This document shows positions 8,901 to 16,753 of a stretch of DNA of 28,515 bases, one piece after another (position 1 is the stretch's first letter; every line of letters starts with the position of its first letter). Below the pieces are notes generated by a model, which worked only from the letters and a program-made list of their open reading frames with translations, was not told the origin of the DNA and made no database searches. The position numbers and the translations under genes were made by a program. This DNA comes from Acetofilamentum sp. (GTDB lineage Bacteria; Bacteroidota; Bacteroidia; Bacteroidales; JAFGXI01), in NCBI GenBank assembly GCA_020720565.1, contig DYOK01000004.1:5011-33525 (forward strand), read 5' to 3'.

Positions 8901-9265
8901 ACTACATTGGAATACATTTTTTCGAGCTCCAATGTGTTTTTTAGTTGGTCTTTAATTTCAGGGAAATAGGATTGCAGAAGACGTTCAATACGGTCGAAAG
9001 TGAGTCTGCGTCCAATTTTAAAAATGGCCAAAATAGGAATCAAAACCCAATAAAAGCTGAACCAGGTTATACTTACAACAAATAGTAAAGCGAAAACGGT
9101 TCGAACAGAAATTGAAAAATGTCCAAAATATTCGCTAAATGCTAAAACAACATACACAGAACCCACAAAACCGATAAGAAACAAGATCCCTTTTATCAGT
9201 TTATTGGAATAGTATTTCTTTGTAAAGTCGTCCAGTTTTTGATGTATCTCCCTCACGCCCTCCAT
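5960..9265 (-). CDS. DUF4175 family membrane protein with long coiled coil
   Basis: The 1101-residue protein starts with two membrane segments (about residues 25-43 and 56-82) and has a third at about 150-170. An extracytoplasmic stretch rich in beta-strand follows (about 180-480). From about 490 to 1050 it is a very long, Gln-, Glu- and Lys-rich coiled coil, with runs such as EQMEQQMQEQMQEKESQ; a Gly/Ser/Lys-rich low-complexity patch lies near 940-1000. This order is typical of DUF4175, a Bacteroidota family of unknown function. Three membrane passes would leave the coiled coil on the opposite side of the membrane from the N-terminus, presumably the periplasm. It lies ten bases after the phosphatase gene and overlaps the ATPase gene by eight bases. 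That suggests a structural or signalling role tied to the partner-switch enzymes; this is inference from context. Confidence 0.85.
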   Translation of the reverse strand: MEGVREIHQKLDDFTKKYYSNKLIKGILFLIGFVGSVYVVLAFSEYFGHFSISVRTVFALLFVVSITWFSFYWVLIPILAIFKIGRRLTFDRIERLLQSYFPEIKDQLKNTLELEKMYSNVVSIELLKAAIEQKASALKLIPFSQAISYRKNYRLASWISVPILFILTLYLFSPKVLSESTNRLVNYQTHFEAPANFTFVIENTDLSVRRGQDLTIELHTQGKYIPNPIYISYGGMRYLLKTAGLNKFTYQFSQVNQSFDFKIEAEDVHSKPYQVEVMPDPQILNFRIEITPPPYTQIKPVNLENTGDFAVPEGSSVKWIFNTKDIASLWLNWGNKKNQAIKQNGLVYSIELLLKNDIEYTVGAQNSIFLEPELLRFNARVIPDEYPNIYINSLVDSLQPSAYYFKGQTSDDYGISKIKFCYSIDNEAIKCIEIPKEGNGLIQEFYYAYDFKSLMTNGQNLNYHFEVWDNDQVNGSKHSKSQVFSFFLPDQKSIDKLESEQAESLKDKIEASQKLAKDLQKEVKNLKQSMINKDVTDYQASQKLSQLAEKQNQLQRMMEEAAKENEKNNELIKNLSKEDQQLLEKQQQIEDLLNQLMDEEMKKLMDEINKLMKDFNKDEFNKMSEKLDMTYEDLEKQLDRNLEQLKRFEVEKNMQKSIDELRDLAKEHKELSEKTDKASESKEALTKEQEKHQERLDELKKEIDQTFEKNKMLEQPLHLDNPQESIEKIGQEMKQSKQALEQGKSGKASKQQKSNAEQMESLAEQMEQQMQEQMQEKESQDMESIRQLIENLNTFSFQQEATMLELKGIRFKDPRYVQLINQQIKLEENFQLIKDTLYQLAKTQAMLASPINKEILVIDRELDKAQEQLENRQLGQAQAAQQMAMTSANNLSLMLSEAMEQMKKQQCNSQCNKPGSKNKPSGQPKPGFGQPKEQAKSLKNQMQSMLDQLKEGKGSKTGSSGDNQKIGKMIAEQEKLQKMLSDLANSPGISPETAKQLKEIKQISEQIENDLVQKNINPSLLKRQELILTRLLEAENSEFKRDQEQKRESKNDLSPKMSNPKEIFKYKQQNQLGDDFIFRNKVKLSPYYKEKYQNYINKINE

Positions 9266-9275
9266 ATCACTTACC

Positions 9276-11699
9276 TCAGATTTTCAGTCCTACACATAAC
9301 ACATCATCGTTTTGATCGTTTGTTCCTTGCCATTTTTCGAATTTTTCGATTAAAATTCGGCTTTGCTCCTTAATTGGAAGCACGCTAATTCTTTGCAAAT
9401 TTATACGAAATTGTGATTTCCCAAAAGCTTCTTGATTTTCGCCACCTTCTTGCGAAAGCATCCCTTGTGTAGCCATATAAATCATGGATTCACTGGGCAA
9501 AACCAAATCGATATTTTTAAATACTTGGCGATCGAAATCGGCCCTTATGCTGTAGTCGTTTACCAAACACAGTTTGTAACCTATAACCATATCGCTCGGC
9601 AAGTAATGCATAGCCACATTGGCCGAAGCAAATTGGATGCTTCGTTCAGTCTCACTAATGTTTTCGACCATCAAAACAGCCATTTCTATACCATCTTTAG
9701 GATTCTTAAGATAATCGGACAAATATTTAAACAAAGTTGCATTAACTGACGACAACATATCGGATGCAGTAGTTTCAGTAGTCATTTTAAGGTCGTTCAA
9801 AACACTGATGGCTAAAAACGATAAGAAGCCTCCTGAAATACCTTCGCCCGATGCATCGCCCAACACAAATATTTTTTTATTCTCGATTTGATGTATCCAA
9901 TAAAAATCGCCACCTACCACATTTTTAGGTCTAAAATAAATAAAGGCATCGGGGAATAGCTGTTCAATTCTTTCTTGAGATGGCAGAAAAGCGGTTTTAA
10001 TACCCTTTCCGTATGCAATACTCGATGTTACCCTTTCGTAGAGCAGTTCAATTTCACCTTGGCGTCTCTGCAACTCCAAGTTTTGTTGATAAACTTTATC
10101 ATTTCTTTCTTTTAAGTCTTCGGTCAGTTTTAATAAACTATTTTTTTGTTCCTCAATTTCTTTCGTTCTTAAATCGACGATTTTTTGCAATCGTTTTTTT
10201 TCCTTGATAGCTCTTATTGACGATATTTTTTGAAGATAATACACAATAAGCCAAATAATTATATATAACAAAGGCCACAATAGAAACCTAAACTTATAAA
10301 GCTCATCCTTTTTAATAACTAATTCAACCATTGCAGACCCAAGATTCACAACAATAAGTTCGGACGCTTGATCGATACTTGAAATAGTTGAAAACGCGAT
10401 GCCCGAATTGATTCCAATCAAAGGGAACGATTGCAAAACATCTAAATCTTGATCGTATAACATTAGACGATTGTTTTCTACAGTTATGCCAATGGTTTGA
10501 TCTATCGATTTGGATTCGATGTAGTTAATATTTTCTTGATTTGATTGCGAAAGCTCAACATATTTGAAATTAAAAAGCGAATCGATAGTGTAGCCTTGTT
10601 TTTCGTGGTTTAGTACCGTCAAAAAAGTTTGGTTATTAATTTGATAAGTTGACAATTTCACATCTTGGTGGTCTATGTTTTCGAATGATAGAGAAATATC
10701 TTTTAGTAGCTTCCCTTGCAAATCAAAAAGCAAAACTTTGGGCATACCTAATGAGTCCATCACATTGGTATACAGTGCCAGTAGTGTACTCACACCATTA
10801 TATTTAAAAGGTTGAACGGTCAATATTCCAGTCCATTCTCCATAACTAACAGGGTTGAATTTATATTTTAACTCCGAATCATATACCAATAACCACGATT
10901 TACAATCGGTAGTTCGAACCATAGCATCTTTTTCTTTTATCAAGTTCGAATCGGCTTTATCCTTGGGTATAAAATCGGCATAAAATTCAATATCGACGTT
11001 GCAAGAAGCATAAGTGGAAACCACAAGCTCTTTTATGCTGTCATTATCAATATCTACTACTTTAAAGTCTGACACAGAGCTTGCTCTAATAGGGCTTTTA
11101 ATTAGAGTGTTTTGGGCACCATTAAAAATATAAAAAAATCGAGGTAGTATGGAGTGCCCTGCTGTAATCGAAATTACAATTTCTTGTTGACCATCATTTT
11201 CGAAATCGGCCTTTTTAATCGTTTTGTTATATTGATGTTTGCCTGCAATCGGTTTTATGATATCTAAAAATGTATTGTAAATAAGTGGCTTTTCTGAAAC
11301 TCCGTATAAAAATTCGATTCTGGATAAAAACAGAGAATCGCTTTTTCTAGTAAACAACACAATTTCTTTATGTCCGTTCTGATTAAAATCGTCGAAAATT
11401 ATATTTTCACGCGAATCGAATTTAGGAATAAATGAAAAATTAAATAGGCTAATCAATCTTTCGTTTTGGTCGTAAACCGAAATTGAACCATAAGATTCGT
11501 CGTGATGCTCAATCACTACGCGTTCTTCTTTTGCATCATTATCCAAGTCGAAAAGTGCAGTACTTCTCCACGAATCGCTAGGTTTTGAGCTGATTTTTGC
11601 ACTGAATGGTTTAATAGGTTTATAAAAAACCAAAATCAACAATAATAGTACTAGAGAAATAAAGTAGTTCGATAATATAATTCTTAAAACTGTTCGCAT
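9276..11699 (-). CDS. Membrane-anchored SpoIIE-type (PP2C) phosphatase with extracytoplasmic beta-propeller-like domain
   Basis: The 807-residue protein has a membrane anchor (8-26) and a large outside domain (about 35-470). That domain carries FG-GAP/VCBS-like calcium loops such as FDLDNDAKEE, DDFNQNGHKEIV, DFENDGQQEIVI and DIDNDSIKELVV. A second membrane segment (474-490) leads into a cytoplasmic coiled coil (498-558) and a SpoIIE/RsbU phosphatase domain (565-807) with GGDFYW (596-601), GDASGEG (614-620) and a final NDD (797-799). The family dephosphorylates STAS antagonists in response to a signal. Two motif changes stand out: GDxxGHG reads GDASGEG, and the usual SDG reads TQG (about 744-746), losing a metal-binding Asp. 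I chose the ATG at 11699 over an upstream TTG at 11708. It is the first gene of the operon that runs to ybeY. Confidence 0.88.
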   Translation of the reverse strand: MRTVLRIILSNYFISLVLLLLILVFYKPIKPFSAKISSKPSDSWRSTALFDLDNDAKEERVVIEHHDESYGSISVYDQNERLISLFNFSFIPKFDSRENIIFDDFNQNGHKEIVLFTRKSDSLFLSRIEFLYGVSEKPLIYNTFLDIIKPIAGKHQYNKTIKKADFENDGQQEIVISITAGHSILPRFFYIFNGAQNTLIKSPIRASSVSDFKVVDIDNDSIKELVVSTYASCNVDIEFYADFIPKDKADSNLIKEKDAMVRTTDCKSWLLVYDSELKYKFNPVSYGEWTGILTVQPFKYNGVSTLLALYTNVMDSLGMPKVLLFDLQGKLLKDISLSFENIDHQDVKLSTYQINNQTFLTVLNHEKQGYTIDSLFNFKYVELSQSNQENINYIESKSIDQTIGITVENNRLMLYDQDLDVLQSFPLIGINSGIAFSTISSIDQASELIVVNLGSAMVELVIKKDELYKFRFLLWPLLYIIIWLIVYYLQKISSIRAIKEKKRLQKIVDLRTKEIEEQKNSLLKLTEDLKERNDKVYQQNLELQRRQGEIELLYERVTSSIAYGKGIKTAFLPSQERIEQLFPDAFIYFRPKNVVGGDFYWIHQIENKKIFVLGDASGEGISGGFLSFLAISVLNDLKMTTETTASDMLSSVNATLFKYLSDYLKNPKDGIEMAVLMVENISETERSIQFASANVAMHYLPSDMVIGYKLCLVNDYSIRADFDRQVFKNIDLVLPSESMIYMATQGMLSQEGGENQEAFGKSQFRINLQRISVLPIKEQSRILIEKFEKWQGTNDQNDDVLCVGLKI

Positions 11700-11828
11700 A
11701 GAACACAAATAACGGATTCTTGAAAATATAGACCTAAGTCATTTTAATATTTTTTGTTCTTAGTCAATCTTGTCATTAAGTAATAAAATACGATAATAAA
11801 AAAATATTATATCGAATTCTCCTCGATT

Positions 11829-11855
11829 AAAAAAGTTATCAGCCCTATCCGATAA
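11829..11855 (-). terminator. Weak terminator candidate after the DUF6150 gene
   Basis: On the minus strand TTATC (plus-strand 11851-11855) pairs with GATAA (11836-11840), and a T-run follows (plus-strand A-run 11829-11834). The stem is only five base pairs with a ten-base loop, so this is tentative. Confidence 0.3.
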
Positions 11856-11891
11856 AGTGGGAATATTTTAACTTAATAACAGATAATCAAA

Positions 11892-12236
11892 CTAAAAAAA
11901 CAAATGCTGCTTGGCTGTATTTCGCCACCCAGCTTGTGATTCGTAGTCTACCATGTAAATTTTTAAATCGGCTTGGCTTTCGTATTGAACAAAATACACT
12001 GTTTTGTTGGACTGGCTCTCATACTGTACAAAATACCATTTTCCCTGATTTCCAGTAGCTTGCGATTCGTAATCGACTTTGTAAACCTTTAAATCGGCTT
12101 GTGATTCGTATTGAACGATATACACTTTGATATCGGCTTGCGATTCGTATTCAACTTTATATATTTTTTGTGCTTGTGCTTGATTTAAAGCCGAGAACAA
12201 GAAAATCGCAACTGAAATAAGGATCCAATTTTTCAT
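11892..12236 (-). CDS. Secreted DUF6150 repeat protein (YESQA repeats)
   Basis: The 114-residue product has a signal peptide (about 1-22, cut after AQAQ). Almost all the rest is six copies of a unit of the form K-x-Y-x-V-x-YESQA-D-x. YESQ begins at residues 30, 43, 56, 72, 85 and 98, so the period is 13 with one 16-residue unit. The alternating hydrophobic and polar pattern suggests short beta-strands stacked on one another. It matches the small DUF6150 group of Bacteroidota, whose function is unknown. The mature protein has no cysteine, lipobox or T9SS tail, so it is probably periplasmic or released. The repeats are also visible in the DNA as recurring GATTCGTA-type segments. It reads alone between the phosphatase operon and a 315-base gap. 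Confidence 0.8.
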   Translation of the reverse strand: MKNWILISVAIFLFSALNQAQAQKIYKVEYESQADIKVYIVQYESQADLKVYKVDYESQATGNQGKWYFVQYESQSNKTVYFVQYESQADLKIYMVDYESQAGWRNTAKQHLFF

Positions 12237-12551
12237 AATATTTTTAAATTTTGTTGATGGATATAAAGTTCTATAATATTAACAAATTAAACAAAGTCGT
12301 TTTTTTAAGCACAAACTGCAATAAGCATTACATCGCAATTTAATAATTTAATTCCAAATATCGACACATTTTTTGTAAGATAATTTATAAAGTGAGCTTT
12401 TCATTAATTGTTGTTGTGTAAATTGATTTTAAAACACAATAATCGAAAACCAAACTGATAACTAGCGGCTTATATATTTTGCAAAAGCTGTATGTTTTAT
12501 TAAAATTGCCCGTGCAATAAAAAACACAAGCGTTAAAAGATCCTATTGGGT
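12237..12551. other. Intergenic region, 315 bases, no supported gene
   Basis: AT-rich; no open frame of note. It should hold the promoter of the DUF6150 gene next to 12237, but I find no sequence fitting TAnnTTTG there. The right end carries the weak hairpin described for the glycosyltransferase terminator. Confidence 0.5.
12496..12527 (-). terminator. Weak hairpin after the family 2 glycosyltransferase gene
   Basis: On the minus strand TTTTATT and AATAAAA flank an inner TTGC/GCAA stem with loop ACGG. The hairpin is AT-rich and lacks a clean T-run behind it. It lies about 25 bases past the stop at 12552 and could act as a terminator or stabilise the message end. Confidence 0.3.
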
Positions 12552-13430
12552 TCATGATCTTATTTTCCCTTTAGAAAAACTATTGATGTAAAGCACCCTC
12601 CACAAGTCGAACAATAACACATTGGGATAAATGCTTAGCAAGGGTTCTAATATTCCAATTAACCAAAAGAAAGGCCATATTATGCCTGAATATGATTTTG
12701 AAACCTGTAACAAAGCAGAATGCTGAATCGGTATTTTATTTTGACTCGAAAGAATCAATAGATTTTGAAGTGCTAATTTGGTTTTTTCGATAAATACATG
12801 ATTTGTTTCAATGCCCAGATGAATTACAGGTGCGTCTATATGTGTGATATTGAATTGATTCCTGACCAATTCTACTTTAAACAAGGTGTCTTCATGGCCA
12901 TATTGCGTAATAGACTCGTCAAATTTAATATGACTGAAACATGTTTGTTTGATAGCAAAATTATTTGCTGTAAAATGTCGGTATGGGTCGCTTTGTCGAA
13001 TATTGGCTGTGATTTGCTCGCGAGCTTTCCCGTATTTCCAACGCAATCTGAAATCTGAAGCTGGCTTATGTTTTTGATATAATGTACCACCCACTATCAC
13101 GTCGGGTTGGCTTTTAATCGTTTCGAAATATACCTTTAAAAAATCTTCGCCAATGGCAGAATCCGCATCAATAAAAAGCAGATAGGGATATTTTGCTTTA
13201 GATGCTAAAAAATTACGATGTGCCGAACGACCAAGATTACGTTCTTGAACAAAAAAACTAACCTCTTCTAGTAAATTTAACTCGCTATTTTGCTCGTTCA
13301 GAAGGCTAGCAGATGCATCGTCGCTGGCAATAATTTCGATACGATACTGACTCTTTTGGCTTTGCAGCAAAAGATCGTGAATTAAATTTGTTAAATCCCA
13401 ATTGTAACTTGGAATAAGTACCGAAATCAT
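12552..13430 (-). CDS. Family 2 glycosyltransferase
   Basis: The 292-residue protein opens with ISVLIPSYNWDLTNLI, the usual GT-A nucleotide-sugar fold start. It has ASDDAS at 35-40, NLGRSAHRN at 65-73 and the metal-binding DxD as FIDADS (D88, D90). Later motifs are FTANNFAIK and YGHEDTLF, the latter supplying the catalytic-base type ED. The C-terminal part (about 245-285) is hydrophobic and may dip into the membrane. It would transfer a sugar from a nucleotide donor to a cell-surface glycan or lipid, but the donor and acceptor cannot be read from sequence. It stands alone with no other glycan genes beside it, so it may modify a single surface molecule. Confidence 0.88.
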   Translation of the reverse strand: MISVLIPSYNWDLTNLIHDLLLQSQKSQYRIEIIASDDASASLLNEQNSELNLLEEVSFFVQERNLGRSAHRNFLASKAKYPYLLFIDADSAIGEDFLKVYFETIKSQPDVIVGGTLYQKHKPASDFRLRWKYGKAREQITANIRQSDPYRHFTANNFAIKQTCFSHIKFDESITQYGHEDTLFKVELVRNQFNITHIDAPVIHLGIETNHVFIEKTKLALQNLLILSSQNKIPIQHSALLQVSKSYSGIIWPFFWLIGILEPLLSIYPNVLLFDLWRVLYINSFSKGKIRS

Positions 13431-13817
13431 AGAGTCGATTTAGAAGTATTAAGCATTTGTGCTTCAAAAATATACATAAGTCTTTAATAAATGGCTTTCG
13501 AATCCGTCATTATTTTATAAAAATACGTCACAATCCTTTTTCTGTCAATTTAAATACAAACAGCTTGACGTTAGTTCCTTCGTCGACAGCTTATCTGAAT
13601 GCCTAAAGAATGTGTACAAATTGACAAATCAGACTGAAATATGGCAAGCCAACTAAACAAATAGTTTATATATTTGTTGGAAAATATCATAATAAACACT
13701 TAAAATAAATTAATGTCGCTTTTGAGGTTGTTTTAATGCTAGTAAGAAAAATATTAAACAGGCCGAAGGCCTTAAATTGTAAATTAACCACTTTACTATA
13801 ATTCAAATACTTTACAC
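13431..13817. other. Divergent intergenic region, 387 bases
   Basis: It separates the leftward glycosyltransferase from the rightward T9SS protein and should hold promoters for both. TATATTTG (13669-13676) fits the -7 consensus on + but has no TTG at the right distance. It sits in an imperfect dyad, where CCAA plus CAAATA (13649-13662) pairs with TATTTG plus TTGG (13671-13680). A short perfect hairpin AGGCC-GAA-GGCCT lies near 13760-13773. No coding sequence is recognisable. Confidence 0.4.
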
Positions 13818-15014
13818 ATGAAAAAAATTCTACTAAGTTCATTGTTCTTATTCATCATTTCATTGGCCAATTCCGCCAATTTTACATCGGTAATGAATGG
13901 AAATTGGTCTAGCCCTTTAACTTGGGGTAGCTCGTCTGCAGTTCCCATGCCAGGCGATCAAGTAACTATTAATCACATCGTCACACTTGACGTGCACCAA
14001 TCGGGCTATTGGTCGGTGAATGCCGGAACATTAACCATAGGCAACAATGGGACTTTGCAAGCCAATGCCTCGGTGATAGGTATTGCAATTCAAAATGGTG
14101 GTCAAATTACCAATAACGGACAATTAAAAATCAATCAATTAGGAAACTATGCGGGTACTTTTACCAATAATGGTACGGCACATTTGTATCAATTGATCTA
14201 TAATTTAAGCACCATTCACAATTATGGCACCATCGACGAACTAGACAGTTTGTACAGTAACAGTTCTTTTTCGAACCATACCAACGGCACTGTAACAAGC
14301 GATAGTTTATGGGCTGCAGGTGCATTTGTAAATGACGGTACGCTTAACTTACACGAGATGACCAACGATGGTACATTTACCAACAACGGAACGATTAACT
14401 TTAGACGAATTACTAACCTATCGATTTTCTACAACAACGGCACCATGGATGGTGAAATTGATGCAACCAACTCTGGGAAACTATATTTGAATACAGGCAG
14501 TACATTTAATTTACAGAATAGCTTCTCGAATATCGATAATGTCAACAACGATGCAGTGTTATACATCGAAGGGACTTTAACCATGGGCGATGGTTTTTTT
14601 AATGCCGATACCATTCGTGGTGTAAATGGGCAAATTAATATTGCAAACGAAACAGGAAACTCGGGTTGGTTTAAAGGCTCTTTCTTCTTTTGCGATGCGA
14701 CGCCTCCATCGAACAGCCCTTTTATTGACTATAACACTGGCAGCATCGAAGCCGGAGTTCGGTACTGTGTCAGTGAAGGTATCCAAGTAATAAGTCCTGA
14801 GCAAGCCTTATGCTATCCTAATCCAACTAATGGCATCATAAATTGGGCATCGGAAGTATCCGATTTGGTTATTTTTGATATTTCGGGCCAAAAAATATTC
14901 GCAAAAACTCAAAACGCCAAAATCCTAGATGCCAGATTTTTGAACTGTGGAATATATATTATTCAATACCAACAAAAGGGAATGCTCTATAGGCACAAAC
15001 TGATAAAAGAATAA
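13818..15014 (+). CDS. T9SS-exported surface protein with Asn-Gly-rich beta-helix-like repeats
   Basis: The 398-residue protein has a signal peptide (about 1-20). A G8-like start follows (W..PLTWG...PMPGDQVTINHIVTLDV, about 30-58). The body (about 60-300) is full of NNGT, NNG and NDGT turns spaced about every 10-20 residues, as in right-handed beta-helices. The C-terminus (about 318-398) is a type A T9SS sorting domain, recognisable by CYPNPTNGIINW, VIFDISGQKIF, GIYIIQY and the final HKLIKE. It is therefore exported across the outer membrane by the type IX system, and the sorting domain is removed on attachment or release. The function is not clear; beta-helix surface proteins often bind or cleave polysaccharide, or act as adhesins. 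It is monocistronic and ends at a bidirectional terminator. Confidence 0.88.
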   Translation: MKKILLSSLFLFIISLANSANFTSVMNGNWSSPLTWGSSSAVPMPGDQVTINHIVTLDVHQSGYWSVNAGTLTIGNNGTLQANASVIGIAIQNGGQITNNGQLKINQLGNYAGTFTNNGTAHLYQLIYNLSTIHNYGTIDELDSLYSNSSFSNHTNGTVTSDSLWAAGAFVNDGTLNLHEMTNDGTFTNNGTINFRRITNLSIFYNNGTMDGEIDATNSGKLYLNTGSTFNLQNSFSNIDNVNNDAVLYIEGTLTMGDGFFNADTIRGVNGQINIANETGNSGWFKGSFFFCDATPPSNSPFIDYNTGSIEAGVRYCVSEGIQVISPEQALCYPNPTNGIINWASEVSDLVIFDISGQKIFAKTQNAKILDARFLNCGIYIIQYQQKGMLYRHKLIKE

Positions 15015-15036
15015 AGTTCCGATATCCGTAACAAGA

Positions 15037-15068
15037 AAAAGGCTGTCAAATAATATTGACAGCCTTTT
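15037..15068. terminator. Bidirectional terminator between the T9SS gene and rng
   Basis: AAAAGGCTGTCAA (15037-15049) pairs perfectly with TTGACAGCCTTTT (15056-15068): 13 base pairs with a six-base loop. The A-run on the left arm and T-run on the right arm let it act for both convergent genes. Confidence 0.88.
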
Positions 15069-15103
15069 ATAATTTCTTTAACCCAGATTAAGCACCTAAT
15101 GGT

Positions 15104-16660
15104 TTAGAGGACTATTTTTTCGTTTTTATCGTCGAAGAAATGAAACTCTAGAAAGTGGTAGTTGGTAACCCCTTCGACAAGCAATTTACGCTTGTATTTT
15201 TTAGACCACGTTTTTCTGATATTCGAGAAAAATCCCTTGTTTAAGAAAGCTTCGATAAAAGGATGAACTTTTAATGTAAGCTTTTTAGAATTGATGGTTT
15301 CTGACAAATATTTAAAATGAGTTTCGAGTTCGTCGATAAATAAAATGGTGGCCTCGACCTCGCCAGATCCTTTGCAAACAGGGCAAGTCTCACGCGTTTT
15401 AATATTCATTTCGGGGCGCACTCTTTGTCTGGTAATTTCCATAATACCAAACTTGCTCAATGGCAAAAGATGATTTTTTGCTCTATCGAGTTTTAGATTG
15501 TCTCGCATTCGCTCGTACAGTTTTTTTCTGTTTTCGGGCGATGTCATGTCGATAAAGTCCACTACAATTATCCCCCCCATATCGCGTAAGCGAAGTTGAC
15601 GGGCAATCTCATCGGCTGCAGCCAAATTGACTTCTAATGCATTGGTTTCTTGGTCGACATCTTTTTTGTTTCTATTACCACTGTTGACATCTATAACGTG
15701 TAGTGCCTCAGTATGTTCAATCACTAAATACGCGCCGTGTTTAAAGACCACTGTTTTACCAAAAAGGCCTTTAATTTGTTTTTCGATTCCATAAAAATCG
15801 AAAATAGGCGTTTTTTCTTTGTGGAGCTTAACAATCTTTTCTTTTTCGGGAGCTATTTCGTATATATACCCTTTAATATCTTTATAAATGGTTTCGTCGT
15901 TAACCACAATGCTATTGAAGCTTTCGTTCATCATATCGCGAACAATAGCAGCTGTGCGGTTAAGTTCACCAATAGCCAAACTCGGTACGGGTGATTTTTC
16001 GGTCAAATTTTTAAATGCATTCTCCCACTTATCGACTAATTCGCGTAATTCTGCATCAAAATCGGCTACTCTTTTTCCTTCGGCAACTGTACGGATAATG
16101 ACCCCATATTTAGCAGGTTTAATGCTTTTAATCAGGTTAAGAAGACGGTTTCGCTCTTCGACCGATTTAATTTTTTGAGAAACAGATACTTTATTGGAAA
16201 ATGGCATTAAAACCAAGTTGCGTCCAGCGATCGAGATTTCGGATGTTAATCGAGGGCCTTTGGTAGAGATGGGTTCTTTGGCAATTTGCACAATAATTTT
16301 TTGCCCACCTTTTAAGACATCGTTAATTTTCCCAGCTTTATCGATATCGGGCATGGTTTTGAATTTTGACAATTCAAAAACAGCATTCTTTGGGTTAAGG
16401 CATTGATCAAGATATTTATTAAGCGATTGAAATTGAGGGCCTAAATCGAGGTAATGTAAAAAGGCATCTTTTTCGTAGCCCACATCGACAAAAGCCGCAT
16501 TAAGGCTAGGCATTGTTTTTTTTACATTGGCCAGATAGATGTCACCAACAGTAAATTGGATGTTATTTTTTTCGTTATTAAGTTCCACCAGCTCTTTATC
16601 GCGCAAAAGAGCAATGGCAACTTCTTTACTTTTAACATCAATTATTAGATCGTTATTCAT
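15104..16660 (-). CDS. rng: Ribonuclease E/G family protein (RNase G type)
   Basis: The 518-residue protein has the RNase E/G catalytic core. An S1 RNA-binding domain (about 36-125, VGDIYLANVKKTMPSLNAAFVDVG) comes first. The catalytic metal Asp motifs are HVIDVNSGN (D324) and IIVVDFIDM (D368). The zinc-link CPVCKGSGEV (C426, C429) mediates dimer contacts in the family. It ends without the long C-terminal scaffold of RNase E, so it is the RNase G type, acting in rRNA 5'-end processing and mRNA decay in the cytoplasm. The ATG at 16660 matches the family N-terminus. Upstream, a terminator hairpin separates it from the mS38-like and HU genes, so it either has its own promoter or depends on read-through. 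Confidence 0.95.
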   Translation of the reverse strand: MNNDLIIDVKSKEVAIALLRDKELVELNNEKNNIQFTVGDIYLANVKKTMPSLNAAFVDVGYEKDAFLHYLDLGPQFQSLNKYLDQCLNPKNAVFELSKFKTMPDIDKAGKINDVLKGGQKIIVQIAKEPISTKGPRLTSEISIAGRNLVLMPFSNKVSVSQKIKSVEERNRLLNLIKSIKPAKYGVIIRTVAEGKRVADFDAELRELVDKWENAFKNLTEKSPVPSLAIGELNRTAAIVRDMMNESFNSIVVNDETIYKDIKGYIYEIAPEKEKIVKLHKEKTPIFDFYGIEKQIKGLFGKTVVFKHGAYLVIEHTEALHVIDVNSGNRNKKDVDQETNALEVNLAAADEIARQLRLRDMGGIIVVDFIDMTSPENRKKLYERMRDNLKLDRAKNHLLPLSKFGIMEITRQRVRPEMNIKTRETCPVCKGSGEVEATILFIDELETHFKYLSETINSKKLTLKVHPFIEAFLNKGFFSNIRKTWSKKYKRKLLVEGVTNYHFLEFHFFDDKNEKIVL

Positions 16661-16689
16661 ATGCTATGTTGGTAAGTTCGGGTCTAAAA

Positions 16690-16728
16690 GATTCAAAAAA
16701 ACCTATAAGACAGAGACTTATAGGTTTT
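16690..16728 (-). terminator. Terminator hairpin between the mS38-like gene and rng
   Basis: AAAACCTATAAG (16698-16709) pairs perfectly with CTTATAGGTTTT (16717-16728), loop of seven. On the minus strand the stem runs into a T-run, so it serves the HU and mS38-like transcript. It lies only 38 bases before the rng start and may act as an attenuator for rng. Confidence 0.7.
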
Positions 16729-16753
16729 AATATCTTTGTGGCCCGATAACAGA

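Noticed and set aside
11791..11814. CGATAATA/TATTATATCG dyad upstream of the phosphatase gene
   Set aside because: Entirely A/T apart from the ends and in AT-rich DNA; such symmetry is expected by chance.
13490..13510. TTCGAATCC resembling a tRNA T-loop
   Set aside because: The flanking bases do not form a 5-bp stem and no anticodon or acceptor arm is nearby.
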